Below, in pieces: positions 36,680 to 45,128 of a stretch of DNA of 64,000 nt. How positions within the stretch are numbered: the first letter of the stretch is position 1; each line of letters starts with the position of its first letter. The notes below the pieces were generated by a model, which ran no database searches, was not told the origin of the DNA, and was given only the letters and a program-made list of their open reading frames with translations. The stretch comes from Arthrobacter sp. DWC3 (lineage in GTDB: Bacteria > Actinomycetota > Actinomycetes > Actinomycetales > Micrococcaceae), in contig NZ_PJIP01000007.1 of assembly GCF_002929375.1 (NCBI RefSeq), positions 62,001-126,000 of the forward strand, given 5' to 3'. A program made the position numbers and the translations under genes.

Positions 36680-36720
36680 ACCGGGCAAGGTCCCGACCCG
36701 CGGTCGGGACCTTGCCCGGT
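36680..36720. repeat. 19-bp perfect inverted repeat (hairpin 2)
   Basis: ACCGGGCAAGGTCCCGACC (36680-36698) and GGTCGGGACCTTGCCCGGT (36702-36720) are exact complements around a three-base loop. It follows hairpin 1 by 14 bases and shares the GGCAAGG/CCTTGCC theme. It could be a second terminator for the minus-strand remnant or a dispersed palindrome. Confidence 0.6.
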
Positions 36721-36739
36721 GTCGCCGACAGCCCTTCCT

Positions 36740-37130
36740 GCGGCAGGACAGATGACGTCCGGTAGGGGCTGCCGGTATGGCTACTCCTGACGCCGTTCCA
36801 TGGCAGGGACGTCGACGCAGTACGCGCCAGGGACCTCTCCCTGGCGATGGAGAGGATGATCCGGGCCTCGGTGAGGGCGATCGCGTCGTGAAGATCCTCG
36901 AGGTCGTGGATGTGCTGGAGGACTTCCTTCGGGTCCGAGCTGAGGGGCATCGATCCCACTGCGTCGACAAGAGCGCGGGCGTGCGCCACCGGGCTGCGGA
37001 AGAACGCAGCGCCAGCATGGTCGGCAGTACGGGCGTCGGTGCGGCTCGGGGAGAGCCTTTCGGTAGCCGTGCCAGCTGGTTCGGTCGGAGTTCTCGGTTC
37101 ATGTCCATGTCTCAGTGTCGCGATCACCAC
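36740..37130 (-). pseudogene. degenerate N-terminal part of a DUF222-like protein
   Basis: From a GTG at 37128-37130 the minus strand reads MVIATLRHGHEPRTPTEPAG and, 55-105 residues in, VLQHIHDLEDLHDAIALTEA and RIILSIARERSLA. This helical stretch resembles the LRALEDLKSLACARQARATV region at the start of the DUF222 domain in the adjacent HNH gene. After about residue 115 the frame becomes low-quality and reads on without a stop through both hairpins and antisense to the aldo-keto reductase, so the real 3' part is missing. It is best read as a truncated paralogue; a short functional protein cannot be ruled out. Confidence 0.4.
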
Positions 37131-37377
37131 TGACCGTATGAGAGCTGGGTCACAACCCCGTCAACGGAGCGGCGGCTATCCACAGGAGCGCCGGAGGGCC
37201 CGTTCAGAAGACCCGGGCGAGCCGCGTCGTCCTACTGCCCCTCGGACCTTGAGCGTTTTCCGCTGCCTTCGCATCCGCGACGCCGTGGCCCGGGGGCCCG
37301 TCAGTGGTCGGTGGTTTCTCCTCCGGCGACGGGCTTCGGCGGTCCGATAATGTCGGTGGCGGGCGGGAGAATTCAGC

Positions 37378-39423
37378 ATGGACAGCAGCAGGAATGCTCC
37401 GCACGAGAGGGTCGCCGATGACGGTGGCGCTCCGCAGCCGGCTGCTGCCGTTCCTGCCACTGTCTCTCCGATCGCTGTTCCGGACGCCGGTGCGCGGGAG
37501 CTGATCGACGTGATGGCATCCCTTCCGACGAGTGCCGTGAGCGCTGAGCTGGTCGAGCAGCTGCAGGCTCTGACGGATCAGTTTCGGGCTTTGGTGTCCG
37601 GGGCCGAGTCGTGCCGTGCCGGTGCGTCTCTGACTGCTGTCTCTCCTTCTGCCGCTCCAGTGCCGAGTGTTTGCGGAGGCGCTGTCACGTCCGCTGCGCC
37701 GTCCTTGGATGTGCCGTTCGTTGCGGTGCCCCCAGGTCTCGTCTCACCGATTCCTGATGGGACTCCTGATCCGGTTTCTGATCCGGTCGGGTGGGTGCGG
37801 GACGTGATGATCGGCATGAGGGCCCTGTCGACAGGGAAGGATGGTCCGCAGCGGATCGAGTTGCTGCGCGCGCTGGAGGACCTGAAGTCTCTGGCCTGCG
37901 CCCGGCAGGCCCGGGCCACGGTCGCCTTCGACGTCGGGGAGCGCTCTGCCCAGGCGGCTGGGGGTGTGCCGGCCGGGGAGCGGGGCAAGGGTGTGGCCGC
38001 GCAGGTGGCGTTGGCCCGGCGGGAGTCTCCGCACCGGGGCGGGACCTTCCTGGGGTTGGCGCGGGCGTTGGTGACGGAGATGCCCCATACCCTTGCTGCC
38101 CTGGAGGCCGGGCAGCTCAACGAGTGGCGGGCGATGCTGCTGGTGCGGGAGACCGCGTGCCTGTCCGCGTCGGACCGGTGCGGGGTCGACGAGGACCTCA
38201 GCCCGGATACGGGTGCGTTCGAGGGGGTGGGGGACCGGCGGATCGTTGCGGCCGCGAAGACCGCCGCCTACCGGCGTGACCCCCGATCGGTCACGGACCG
38301 GGCGGGTCGTGCGGTGAGGGACCGGTTTGTGAGCCTGCGGCCGGCGCCGGACACCATGACGTACCTGACGGCGCTGCTGCCGGTCACGGAGGGCGTCGCG
38401 GTGCACGCCGAACTGACCCGGCACGCGGATGCGTGCCGGGCGGCGGGGGATGAGCGGAGCCGTGGCCAGATCATGGCCGATGCCCTGGTGGAACGGACGA
38501 CCGGCACCCCCGGTGGTGTCAGCCGGGTTGAGGTGCAGTTGATCATGACCGACCGGGCCCTGTTCCAGGGCGACAGCGAACCCGCCCGCGTCCCCGGTTA
38601 CGGGGTCGTGCCCGCCGGGTGGGCCCGCACACTCCTCACCGAACCACCCACCGGGCAAGCCGCTGCGGCTGACGAGCAGGATGCCGGGCAGCAGACAGCG
38701 CAGCCCACCGGACAGAGCATCGGAACCTTGGCCGGAGCCCCGGCCGGAACCCCGGTCGTACCGGCAGGCGGGCCCGGATCGGAATCGGGACCGCCTCCTC
38801 CGCGATCCGGTCCATCTGGTCCATCTGGTTCATCTGGTTCATCCGGCCACTCAAAGGATTCGCGGAAGGATTTCGAGGTCTGGGTCCGGCGCCTGTACAC
38901 GGCCCCGGGTAGCGGGGAACTGGTGGCTGTCGATGCGAAGGCACGCCTGTTCACCCCCGGGCAGCGGCGCTTCATCCAGGCCCGGGATGATGTGTGTAGG
39001 ACCCCGTACTGTGACGCGCCGATCCGTCACTTCGACCACATCGTCCCGTGGCACGACGACGGTCCCACGAGTTTGGTGAACGGGGCCGGTTTGTGTGAGG
39101 CGTGCAACCACACCAAGGAACTGCCCGGCTGGAGAGCCACACCATCTACAGGTACCGGAGGTGCCGGACCTGGTGCCCGGCACACGATCGAACTCCGCAC
39201 CCCCACCGGCCACACCTACCGATCCACCGCACCGCCCCTACCCGGCAGTGGGCAGCACGAGCGCAGGTCGAACGACGTCGGACAGAAGAACCCCGGGCAG
39301 GGCGACCTCGGGCACCGGACGACCGGGTACTCTCGCCTACCCACGCTCCCGGACCGTCCGCCACGAGGTCAGATCGCTCCGACACCACGCAACTCCGGAC
39401 GGGTCGACCTGGTCTTCGCCTGA
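37378..39423 (+). CDS. DUF222 / HNH endonuclease domain protein (13E12 repeat type)
   Basis: Encodes 681 residues. A variable Ala/Pro/Ser-rich N-terminus precedes the DUF222 domain (about 140-400: LEDLKSLACARQARATVAFD, RRESPHRGGTFLGLARAL, GQLNEWRAMLLVRETACL). A long disordered linker with SGP/SGS repeats follows, then an HNH nuclease fold near residues 530-580: FIQARDDVCRTPYCDAPIRH, FDHIVPWHDDGPTSLVNGAG, LCEACNHTKE, with paired Cys and His zinc ligands. 13E12-type proteins occur in many divergent copies in actinobacteria and behave like mobile or selfish genes. Codon use is more T-rich at third positions than neighbours. A GATAAT element at 37346 is a likely -10. Confidence 0.88.
   Translation: MDSSRNAPHERVADDGGAPQPAAAVPATVSPIAVPDAGARELIDVMASLPTSAVSAELVEQLQALTDQFRALVSGAESCRAGASLTAVSPSAAPVPSVCGGAVTSAAPSLDVPFVAVPPGLVSPIPDGTPDPVSDPVGWVRDVMIGMRALSTGKDGPQRIELLRALEDLKSLACARQARATVAFDVGERSAQAAGGVPAGERGKGVAAQVALARRESPHRGGTFLGLARALVTEMPHTLAALEAGQLNEWRAMLLVRETACLSASDRCGVDEDLSPDTGAFEGVGDRRIVAAAKTAAYRRDPRSVTDRAGRAVRDRFVSLRPAPDTMTYLTALLPVTEGVAVHAELTRHADACRAAGDERSRGQIMADALVERTTGTPGGVSRVEVQLIMTDRALFQGDSEPARVPGYGVVPAGWARTLLTEPPTGQAAAADEQDAGQQTAQPTGQSIGTLAGAPAGTPVVPAGGPGSESGPPPPRSGPSGPSGSSGSSGHSKDSRKDFEVWVRRLYTAPGSGELVAVDAKARLFTPGQRRFIQARDDVCRTPYCDAPIRHFDHIVPWHDDGPTSLVNGAGLCEACNHTKELPGWRATPSTGTGGAGPGARHTIELRTPTGHTYRSTAPPLPGSGQHERRSNDVGQKNPGQGDLGHRTTGYSRLPTLPDRPPRGQIAPTPRNSGRVDLVFA
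38811..38846 (+). repeat. four tandem 9-base repeats in the DUF222/HNH linker
   Basis: Units TCCATCTGG, TCCATCTGG, TTCATCTGG, TTCATCCGG run head to tail and encode a Ser-Gly-Pro/Ser repeat. They extend the interdomain linker and are prone to copy-number change. Confidence 0.8.
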
Positions 39424-39500
39424 CGCCCCATGCAGAGCGGCGGTCGGGGGAGTTCCTTCCGAACCCTGAGGTGCCGAGCGCGATGGAGACGCCCCATGAA

Positions 39501-39542
39501 CAAGGGAGAAGCCCCGATCGAGTGAACGGGGCCTCTCCCTTG
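39501..39542. terminator. terminator between the HNH gene and fadB
   Basis: AAGGGAGAAGCCCCG (39502-39516) pairs with CGGGGCCTCTCCCTT (39527-39541) with one mismatch. It lies 18 bases from the fadB stop and 79 bases after the HNH gene stop, serving both. Confidence 0.75.
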
Positions 39543-39559
39543 CCACGTGAAGTGACGCC

Positions 39560-41683
39560 TCAGACCTGGTGGAAGGTCTTCCCGAGAACGCGCTCGGATG
39601 CCCCGACCCTGTCGAGGTACGGGGTGATGCCGCCGAGGTGCATCGGCCAGCCCGCGCCCATGATCATGCAGAGGTCGATGTCCTGGGGAGCGGCAACCAC
39701 GCCCTCGTCGAGCATGCGCCCGATCTCGTCGGCGAGGGCGTCCTGCGTACGGAGCAGGACCTCCTCCGCGGTGGACGGCGAACTCCCGCGCTCCATGAGG
39801 TCCAGTGTTGCGGAGGGAACGGTCTCGGAACCGTCCTCCTGCTTCTCCCACAGACCCTTCACACCGGCGTCGATCAGTTTCTGCTGGTTCGCCGACACGT
39901 GGAAACGGTCGCCGAACGCGGTGTGCAGCGATTCCTGCACGTGCTGGCCGACGGGCAGGCCGACCAGCGCGAGGAGCCTGAACGGCGTCATGGGCAGGCC
40001 CATGGGACGCAGCGCGTTGTCCGCGGTCTCGGCATCAGTGCCCTCGTCGAAGACGGCCGTGATCTCGCCGAACATGCGCCCGAGGATCCGGTTCACCACG
40101 AAGGCGGGTGCATCCTGCACGAGGACCGCATTCTTCTTCAGGCCCTTCGCGAGGACGAAGGCCGTGGCGAGCACGGTGTCGTCCGTCTTGGGGGCGCGCA
40201 CCACTTCGAGCAGCGGCATCGCGGCTACGGGGTTGAAGAAGTGGAAACCGACCACGCGCTCGGGGTGCACCAGGTCCGCGGCCATCTCGGCCACGGACAG
40301 GGACGACGTGTTGGTCGCGAGGATGCACTCCGGGGAGACGACGGCCTCCACCTCCGCGAAGACCTGCTTCTTGACCGACATCTCCTCGAACACGGCCTCG
40401 ATCACGAAGTCGGCATCGGCGAACACGTCCTTCGAGACGGATCCGGTGACCAGCGCCTTGGTCCGGTTCGCGGCGTCCTGCGATAGCCGCTTCCGGCCGA
40501 GCATCTTCTCGATCTCCGCGTGCACGTACGCGACGCCCTTGTCGACGCGGGCCTGGTCGATGTCCGTCATGACCACGGGGACCTTGAGCTGCCGGGCGAA
40601 CAGGAGGGCGAGCTGGCTCGCCATGAGTCCGGCGCCCACGACGCCGACCTTCGAGACCGGGCGGGCCAGCTTCCGGTCGGGCGCTCCGGCCGGGCGCTTG
40701 CCGCGCTTCTGCACGAGGTCGAGGAAGGCGTACACGGTCGCGTGGAACTCGCGGGTCTGCATGAGTTCGGCCAGGGCCGTGCACTCGGCGGCCGCCGATT
40801 CCTTCTGCGACCACGTCAGACCGGCTTCGAGCAGGTCCAGGACGCGGCCCGGCGCCGGCGCGGCGTTGCTGGTCCTCGCCTCGACGAACGCCCTGCCGGC
40901 GGCGACGGCGGCCGTCCAGGCGGCGTCGTCGTACCGTCCGAGCTCTGCACGGCGCTGCCCGATGGCGTCGGCCTCGCCGCCCGAGAGCACGCGGGCCGCC
41001 CAGAGGAGGGACTGCTCGATGAAGTCCGCCGGCTCGAAGAGCGCGTCGGCGATACCGAGCCCGTAGGCTGCCCTGCCGTCCAGGCTGCGGTTGTTGCTGA
41101 GCGGGTTCTCGATCATCACCTTGACGGCGTTCGCGGGGCCGATCAGGCGCGGCAGCCGGTAGACGCCGCCCCAGCCCGGCACGAGGCCGATGAACGCCTC
41201 GGGCAGGCCGATCCCGCTGGCGCCCGAGGACACCGTGCGGTAGTTCGCGGCGAGGGCTATCTCGAGCCCGCCGCCGAGCGCGACGCCGTTGACGAACGCG
41301 AAGCTGGGCACGCCGAGGTCGGCGAGGAGGTCGTACGCCTCGTGGCCGAGCTCGGCCATGAGGCGGCCGAGGTGCTCGGACTTCACGCTCTTGACGGTGC
41401 CGAGGTCGGCACCTGCCACGAGGAAGTAGGGCTTGCCCGTGACGGCGACGGCGGAGATCTCGCCGCGGGCGGCACGTTCCTTCAGTCCCTCGAGGGTGCG
41501 GCCGAACTCGATGAGCGTGTTGGGCCCGAGGGTGGTGGGCTTGGTGTGGTCGAGGTCGTTGTCGAGCGTGATGAGCGCGAGGACACCGGCTCCCTGCGGG
41601 AGGGTGATGTCCTGGACGTAGGAGTGGGTGACCGTCTCGGTGGGAACCAGCGCGGCCAGTTCCTCGTAGCGTTCGAAGCTCAT
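39560..41683 (-). CDS. fadB: fatty-acid oxidation multifunctional enzyme (enoyl-CoA hydratase / 3-hydroxyacyl-CoA dehydrogenase)
   Basis: Encodes 707 residues. Residues 1-330 form a crotonase domain with GKPYFLVAGADLGTVKSV and FAFVNGVALGGGLEIALAAN (oxyanion glycines), plus GLPEAFIGLVPGWGGVYRLP carrying a catalytic glutamate. The NAD-binding domain begins near residue 345 (VGVVGAGLMASQLALLFARQ) and carries NTSSLSVAEMA and RVVGFHFFNPVAAMPLLEVV with the catalytic histidine. It carries out hydration and NAD-dependent oxidation in beta-oxidation. The first ATG overlaps the fadA stop by four bases (41680-41683), so both subunits are made together. Confidence 0.94.
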   Translation of the reverse strand: MSFERYEELAALVPTETVTHSYVQDITLPQGAGVLALITLDNDLDHTKPTTLGPNTLIEFGRTLEGLKERAARGEISAVAVTGKPYFLVAGADLGTVKSVKSEHLGRLMAELGHEAYDLLADLGVPSFAFVNGVALGGGLEIALAANYRTVSSGASGIGLPEAFIGLVPGWGGVYRLPRLIGPANAVKVMIENPLSNNRSLDGRAAYGLGIADALFEPADFIEQSLLWAARVLSGGEADAIGQRRAELGRYDDAAWTAAVAAGRAFVEARTSNAAPAPGRVLDLLEAGLTWSQKESAAAECTALAELMQTREFHATVYAFLDLVQKRGKRPAGAPDRKLARPVSKVGVVGAGLMASQLALLFARQLKVPVVMTDIDQARVDKGVAYVHAEIEKMLGRKRLSQDAANRTKALVTGSVSKDVFADADFVIEAVFEEMSVKKQVFAEVEAVVSPECILATNTSSLSVAEMAADLVHPERVVGFHFFNPVAAMPLLEVVRAPKTDDTVLATAFVLAKGLKKNAVLVQDAPAFVVNRILGRMFGEITAVFDEGTDAETADNALRPMGLPMTPFRLLALVGLPVGQHVQESLHTAFGDRFHVSANQQKLIDAGVKGLWEKQEDGSETVPSATLDLMERGSSPSTAEEVLLRTQDALADEIGRMLDEGVVAAPQDIDLCMIMGAGWPMHLGGITPYLDRVGASERVLGKTFHQV

Positions 41684-42939
41684 GCTGCGTCCTGTCCGTA
41701 GTGCTCGTGGTGGGGGTTCTCCCAGATGACGGTGGCGCCCATGCCGAGCCCGATGCACATGGTGGTCATGCCGTAGCGCACCGACGGGTCCTCCTCGAAC
41801 TGGCGGGCGAGCTGGTTCATGAGCCGAACGCCCGAGGACGCCAGGGGGTGCCCGACGGCGATGGCCCCGCCGTAGCGGTTCACGCGCGGGTCCTCGTCGT
41901 CGATGCCGAAGTGGTCGAGGAAGCTCAGTACCTGGACGGCGAAGGCCTCGTTGATCTCGAAGAGCCCGATGTCGCTGATGTCCAGGCCGGCCTGGCGCAG
42001 GGCCTTCTCGGTGGCGGGGACAGGGCCGATACCCATGACCTCGGGCTCCACGCCCGCGAAGGCGTAGGCGACCAGGCGCATGCGGACGGGCAGGCCCAGC
42101 TCCGCGGCGGCGTCGGCCGAGGCCAGCAGCGCGGCGGTGGCGCCGTCGTTCAGGCCGGCGGCGTTGCCGGCGGTGACGCGCCCGTGGGCGCGGAAGGGCG
42201 TGCGCAGGGCTGCGAGGTCGTCCACGGTGGTGCCCGGGCGCGGGGGCTCGTCGACGGTGTTCAGCGTCCAGCCGGATCCTGCCTTTCGACCGGCGACAGG
42301 AACGAGGTCGGGCTGGATCCGACCGGCCTCGTAGGCGGCCGCAAGCTTCTGCTGGCTGCGGACGGCGTAGGCGTCCGTGCGGTCCTTGGTGATGGCCGGG
42401 AAGCGGTCGTGCAGGTTCTCCGCGGTGTTGCCCATGTTCAGGGCGGCGCCGTCCACGATCCGCTCGGACTGGAAGCGCGGGTTGGGGTCCGCGTCGGCGC
42501 CCATCGGGTGGTTGCCCATGTGCTCCACGCCGCCGGCGATGACGACGTCGTACGCGCCGAAGGCGATGCCCGACGCCGTGGTGGTCACGGCGGTCATGGC
42601 GCCGCCGCACATGCGGTCGATCGCGAAGCCCGGGACGGTCCGGGGAAGTCCTGCCAGCAGGGCCGCGGTGCGACCGATCGTGAGCCCCTGGTCGCCGGTC
42701 TGGGTGGTGGCGGCGATGGCGACGTCGTCCACGCGCTCGGGCGGTAGCGACGGGTTCCGGCGCAGCAGGTCGCGGATGCACTTGACCACGAGGTCGTCGG
42801 CGCGCATGCCGGCGTAGATGCCCTTGTCGCCCGCCTTGCCGAACGGGGTCCGTACTCCGTCGACGAAGACGACGTCGCGGACGGCACGGGCTGCGCGCGA
42901 CGTCCCACCTGCGGACGGGGTCCCGGTTTGTAGGCTCAC
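41680..42939 (-). CDS. fadA: acetyl-CoA acyltransferase (thiolase)
   Basis: Encodes 419 residues from a GTG at 42937-42939 behind GAGGAG. The nucleophilic cysteine is Cys111 (FAIDRMCGGAMTAV), the histidine is in GGAIAVGHPLASSGVRL, and the second cysteine is in TTMCIGLGMGATVIWE. Together with FadB it completes beta-oxidation by thiolytic cleavage of 3-ketoacyl-CoA. A symmetrical operator-like site lies about 36 bases upstream. This is the leading gene of the fadAB pair. Confidence 0.94.
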   Translation of the reverse strand: MSLQTGTPSAGGTSRAARAVRDVVFVDGVRTPFGKAGDKGIYAGMRADDLVVKCIRDLLRRNPSLPPERVDDVAIAATTQTGDQGLTIGRTAALLAGLPRTVPGFAIDRMCGGAMTAVTTTASGIAFGAYDVVIAGGVEHMGNHPMGADADPNPRFQSERIVDGAALNMGNTAENLHDRFPAITKDRTDAYAVRSQQKLAAAYEAGRIQPDLVPVAGRKAGSGWTLNTVDEPPRPGTTVDDLAALRTPFRAHGRVTAGNAAGLNDGATAALLASADAAAELGLPVRMRLVAYAFAGVEPEVMGIGPVPATEKALRQAGLDISDIGLFEINEAFAVQVLSFLDHFGIDDEDPRVNRYGGAIAVGHPLASSGVRLMNQLARQFEEDPSVRYGMTTMCIGLGMGATVIWENPHHEHYGQDAA

Positions 42940-42973
42940 CTGTTGCTCCTCTTCGAGTTGTTGATCCGCGCCT

Positions 42974-42993
42974 ATGTTACTGGTCGGTAACAT
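42974..42993 (-). promoter_or_regulatory. palindromic operator upstream of fadAB
   Basis: ATGTTAC-TGGTCG-GTAACAT is a perfect 7-base inverted repeat with a six-base centre, 35-54 bases before the fadA GTG. TTAC...GTAA palindromes of this kind are typical TetR-family operators controlling acyl-CoA metabolism in actinobacteria. Which regulator binds is unknown; none is encoded nearby. Confidence 0.55.
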
Positions 42994-43027
42994 ATGCGTG
43001 CAAGCGGCTCGCCGGGCCTCCTCCAGG

Positions 43028-44338
43028 TCAGTCCTCGGCAGGCTCCGAGCCCGTCGGGCGGCTCCTGGCAGGCAGGGGGTCCGGGTCGAGGAAGGCCACG
43101 GTGATGATCGCGGCCACCTGCTCGATCTGCCACTGCCGTGCACCGAGCTCGGCCAGCGCCGCCGAGACCGAGTCGAGGGAGAGCTCGGCCGGAGGCCGCC
43201 ACGCGATGCGGCGCAGGTAGTCCGGCGTGAGCAGGTTCTCGACGGGCATGCCGAGCTTCTCGGCGTGGTTCGCCACCCGGGGGCGCGCCGTCTGCAGGCG
43301 GGCTGCCGCCTCGGGGTCCTTCTCGGCCCAGACGCGCGGCGGCGGCGGCGCGTTGGTGGAGATGTGCAGGGGCGGCAGGTCCGTGAGCTTCCTGGCCTCG
43401 CTGATGCACTTGAGCCAGCGCGGCGCCTCCTTCTGGGCTGCGCGGCCGTGGAACCCCTTCGTGGCGAGCAGCTGCGGGACGGTGGACGGCATTGCCTTGG
43501 CCGCCGCCACGATCGCCGAATCCGGGATGAGCCGGCCGGGCGCCACGTCGCGGCGCTGCGCGAGGTCCTCGCGCTCGAGCCACATCTGCCGGACGGCGGC
43601 GAGCTGCCGACGGTCCCGGAGCTGGTGCAGCCCGGAGGTGCGGCGCCATGGGTCGACGCGCGGTTCGGCGGGGGGAGTGCTGCGGATGTGCTCGAACTCC
43701 TCCTCGGCGATGGCCAGCTTGCCGTCCTGCTCCAGGAGGTCCGCGAGCTTGCCGCGCAGTTCCGGCAGTACCTCGACGTCGAGTGCCGCGTAACGGAGCC
43801 ACGGTTCGGGCAGCGGGCGCTTGGACCAGTCGGCGGCGGAGTGTTCCTTCGCGAGGCTGAACCCGAGCTGCGACTCGATGACGGCGGCGAGACCCACGCG
43901 GGGGAGTCCGGCGAGGCGTGCGGCGAGTTCGGTGTCGAACAGCCGGTCCGGCCACATGCCGAGTTCGGAGAGGCACGGCAGGTCCTGGCTCGCGGCATGC
44001 AGGATCCACTCGACGCCGTCGAGGGCGTCGTCGATGATCCGGAGGTCGTCGAACGGCTCCGGGTCGATCAGCCAGGTGCCCGCGCCCTCGCGCCGGATCT
44101 GGACGAGGAACGCGCGCTGCCCGTAGCGGAACCCGGACGCGCGCTCGGCGTCGACGCCCGCAGGGCCCGTTCCGGCGGCGAGTGCCGCGGCGGCGCGCTC
44201 GAGCCCGGCCTGCGTGTCGATGACGAGGGGGACGCCGTCGCGGGGGTCGGTCAGGAGGGGGAGTTCCCGGGGCTCGGGATCGACGGCGGAATCGGGCGCA
44301 TCGGCGCTGTCCGTCTGTGCGGACGTATGGGAAGTCAT
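43028..44338 (-). CDS. rnd: ribonuclease D
   Basis: Encodes 436 residues. The DEDDy exonuclease domain has AGVDAERASGFRYGQRAFLV (first D and E), HAASQDLPCL and WLRYAALDVEVLPEL with the catalytic tyrosine and aspartate. Two HRDC-like helical domains follow (REDLAQRRDVAPGRLIPDSA, then a C-terminal DUF-like extension to DPDPLPARSR). RNase D trims 3' ends of tRNA precursors and other stable RNAs. It is followed 71 bases later, upstream in the operon, by the DUF3000 gene, the usual actinobacterial neighbour. Confidence 0.93.
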   Translation of the reverse strand: MTSHTSAQTDSADAPDSAVDPEPRELPLLTDPRDGVPLVIDTQAGLERAAAALAAGTGPAGVDAERASGFRYGQRAFLVQIRREGAGTWLIDPEPFDDLRIIDDALDGVEWILHAASQDLPCLSELGMWPDRLFDTELAARLAGLPRVGLAAVIESQLGFSLAKEHSAADWSKRPLPEPWLRYAALDVEVLPELRGKLADLLEQDGKLAIAEEEFEHIRSTPPAEPRVDPWRRTSGLHQLRDRRQLAAVRQMWLEREDLAQRRDVAPGRLIPDSAIVAAAKAMPSTVPQLLATKGFHGRAAQKEAPRWLKCISEARKLTDLPPLHISTNAPPPPRVWAEKDPEAAARLQTARPRVANHAEKLGMPVENLLTPDYLRRIAWRPPAELSLDSVSAALAELGARQWQIEQVAAIITVAFLDPDPLPARSRPTGSEPAED

Positions 44339-44409
44339 GGTGTTTTCAGTCTATCCCCGCGCGTCCCGGGGACCCTCAAGCGGGCAGTGCGCCGCCGTCG
44401 TCCCGGTCT

Positions 44410-45036
44410 TCAGGATCTGCGGTGGGGCAGATGCGCGACGCCCGCCGGGAGCGGCGGCAGTCCGGCGAAGGTGCACACCATGTCGGACCAGGCCTCGAGG
44501 TGCCGACGGACGTCCGAGGTCTCGGGGGTCCAGGACGCCCGGAGTTCGATGTCGATGGTGTCGGGGCGGTCCTCGAGGGTGCCGTAGCTCTCAGACAGGA
44601 TGCGGGTGGCGGTGCCGCCCGTGCTGTGGTGCCGTGCGCCGTGGCTCTCGAGGGCCTCCACGAGCCACGTCCAAGCGACGGACCCGAGGAGCGCGTCGTT
44701 GCCCATGTCCGCCTCGAGCTGGGCGCGGATGTACGTCACGATCCGGAAGCGGCCGTTCCAGACGTCGGAGCCCTCGGGGTCGTACAGGAGGATGAAACGG
44801 CCGGTGGCGAGTTCCTCCGGGTCGGACGGTGCGAGGAGGGTGCGCGCGGGTCCGTGGAGGGGGAGTGCCGATGCCTCGAAGACCTCGGCGCCGAGCGCCA
44901 CCGCGAAGGGGGCGAGCCGTGAGGGCGCCGGGATCTCCTCCAGCCGGATCTCGCTGCGGCGGGCCGCTTTCCGGAGGCCGGCCAGGGCGTCGAGGAATTC
45001 TGCGGGAAGCTGCGATACGCCGTCGGTAGCACTCAC
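44410..45036 (-). CDS. DUF3000 family protein
   Basis: Encodes 208 residues from a GTG at 45034-45036. Hallmarks are LRKAARRSEIRLEEIPAPSR near the start, TGRFILLYDPEGSDVWNGRF, and LLGSVAWTWLVEALESHGA. It belongs to DUF3000, a conserved actinobacterial family nearly always next to RNase D, with unknown function. No membrane segment or cofactor motif is visible. It probably heads the DUF3000-rnd transcript. Confidence 0.88.
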   Translation of the reverse strand: MSATDGVSQLPAEFLDALAGLRKAARRSEIRLEEIPAPSRLAPFAVALGAEVFEASALPLHGPARTLLAPSDPEELATGRFILLYDPEGSDVWNGRFRIVTYIRAQLEADMGNDALLGSVAWTWLVEALESHGARHHSTGGTATRILSESYGTLEDRPDTIDIELRASWTPETSDVRRHLEAWSDMVCTFAGLPPLPAGVAHLPHRRS

Positions 45037-45128
45037 AACCGCAGGCTATGCCCTGCGGGTGTGGGTGCGGCGGCGGCGCGCCGGTGAGTCGGCCCCGACG
45101 CGCCGGTGGAAGGGTCCGTTGTCCGCCC

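Noticed and set aside
35589-36739. Continuation of the minus-strand DUF222-like frame through the hairpins and the aldo-keto reductase
   Set aside because: Beyond about residue 115 the translation has no protein-like character and runs antisense to an intact enzyme; only the N-terminal part was kept as a remnant.
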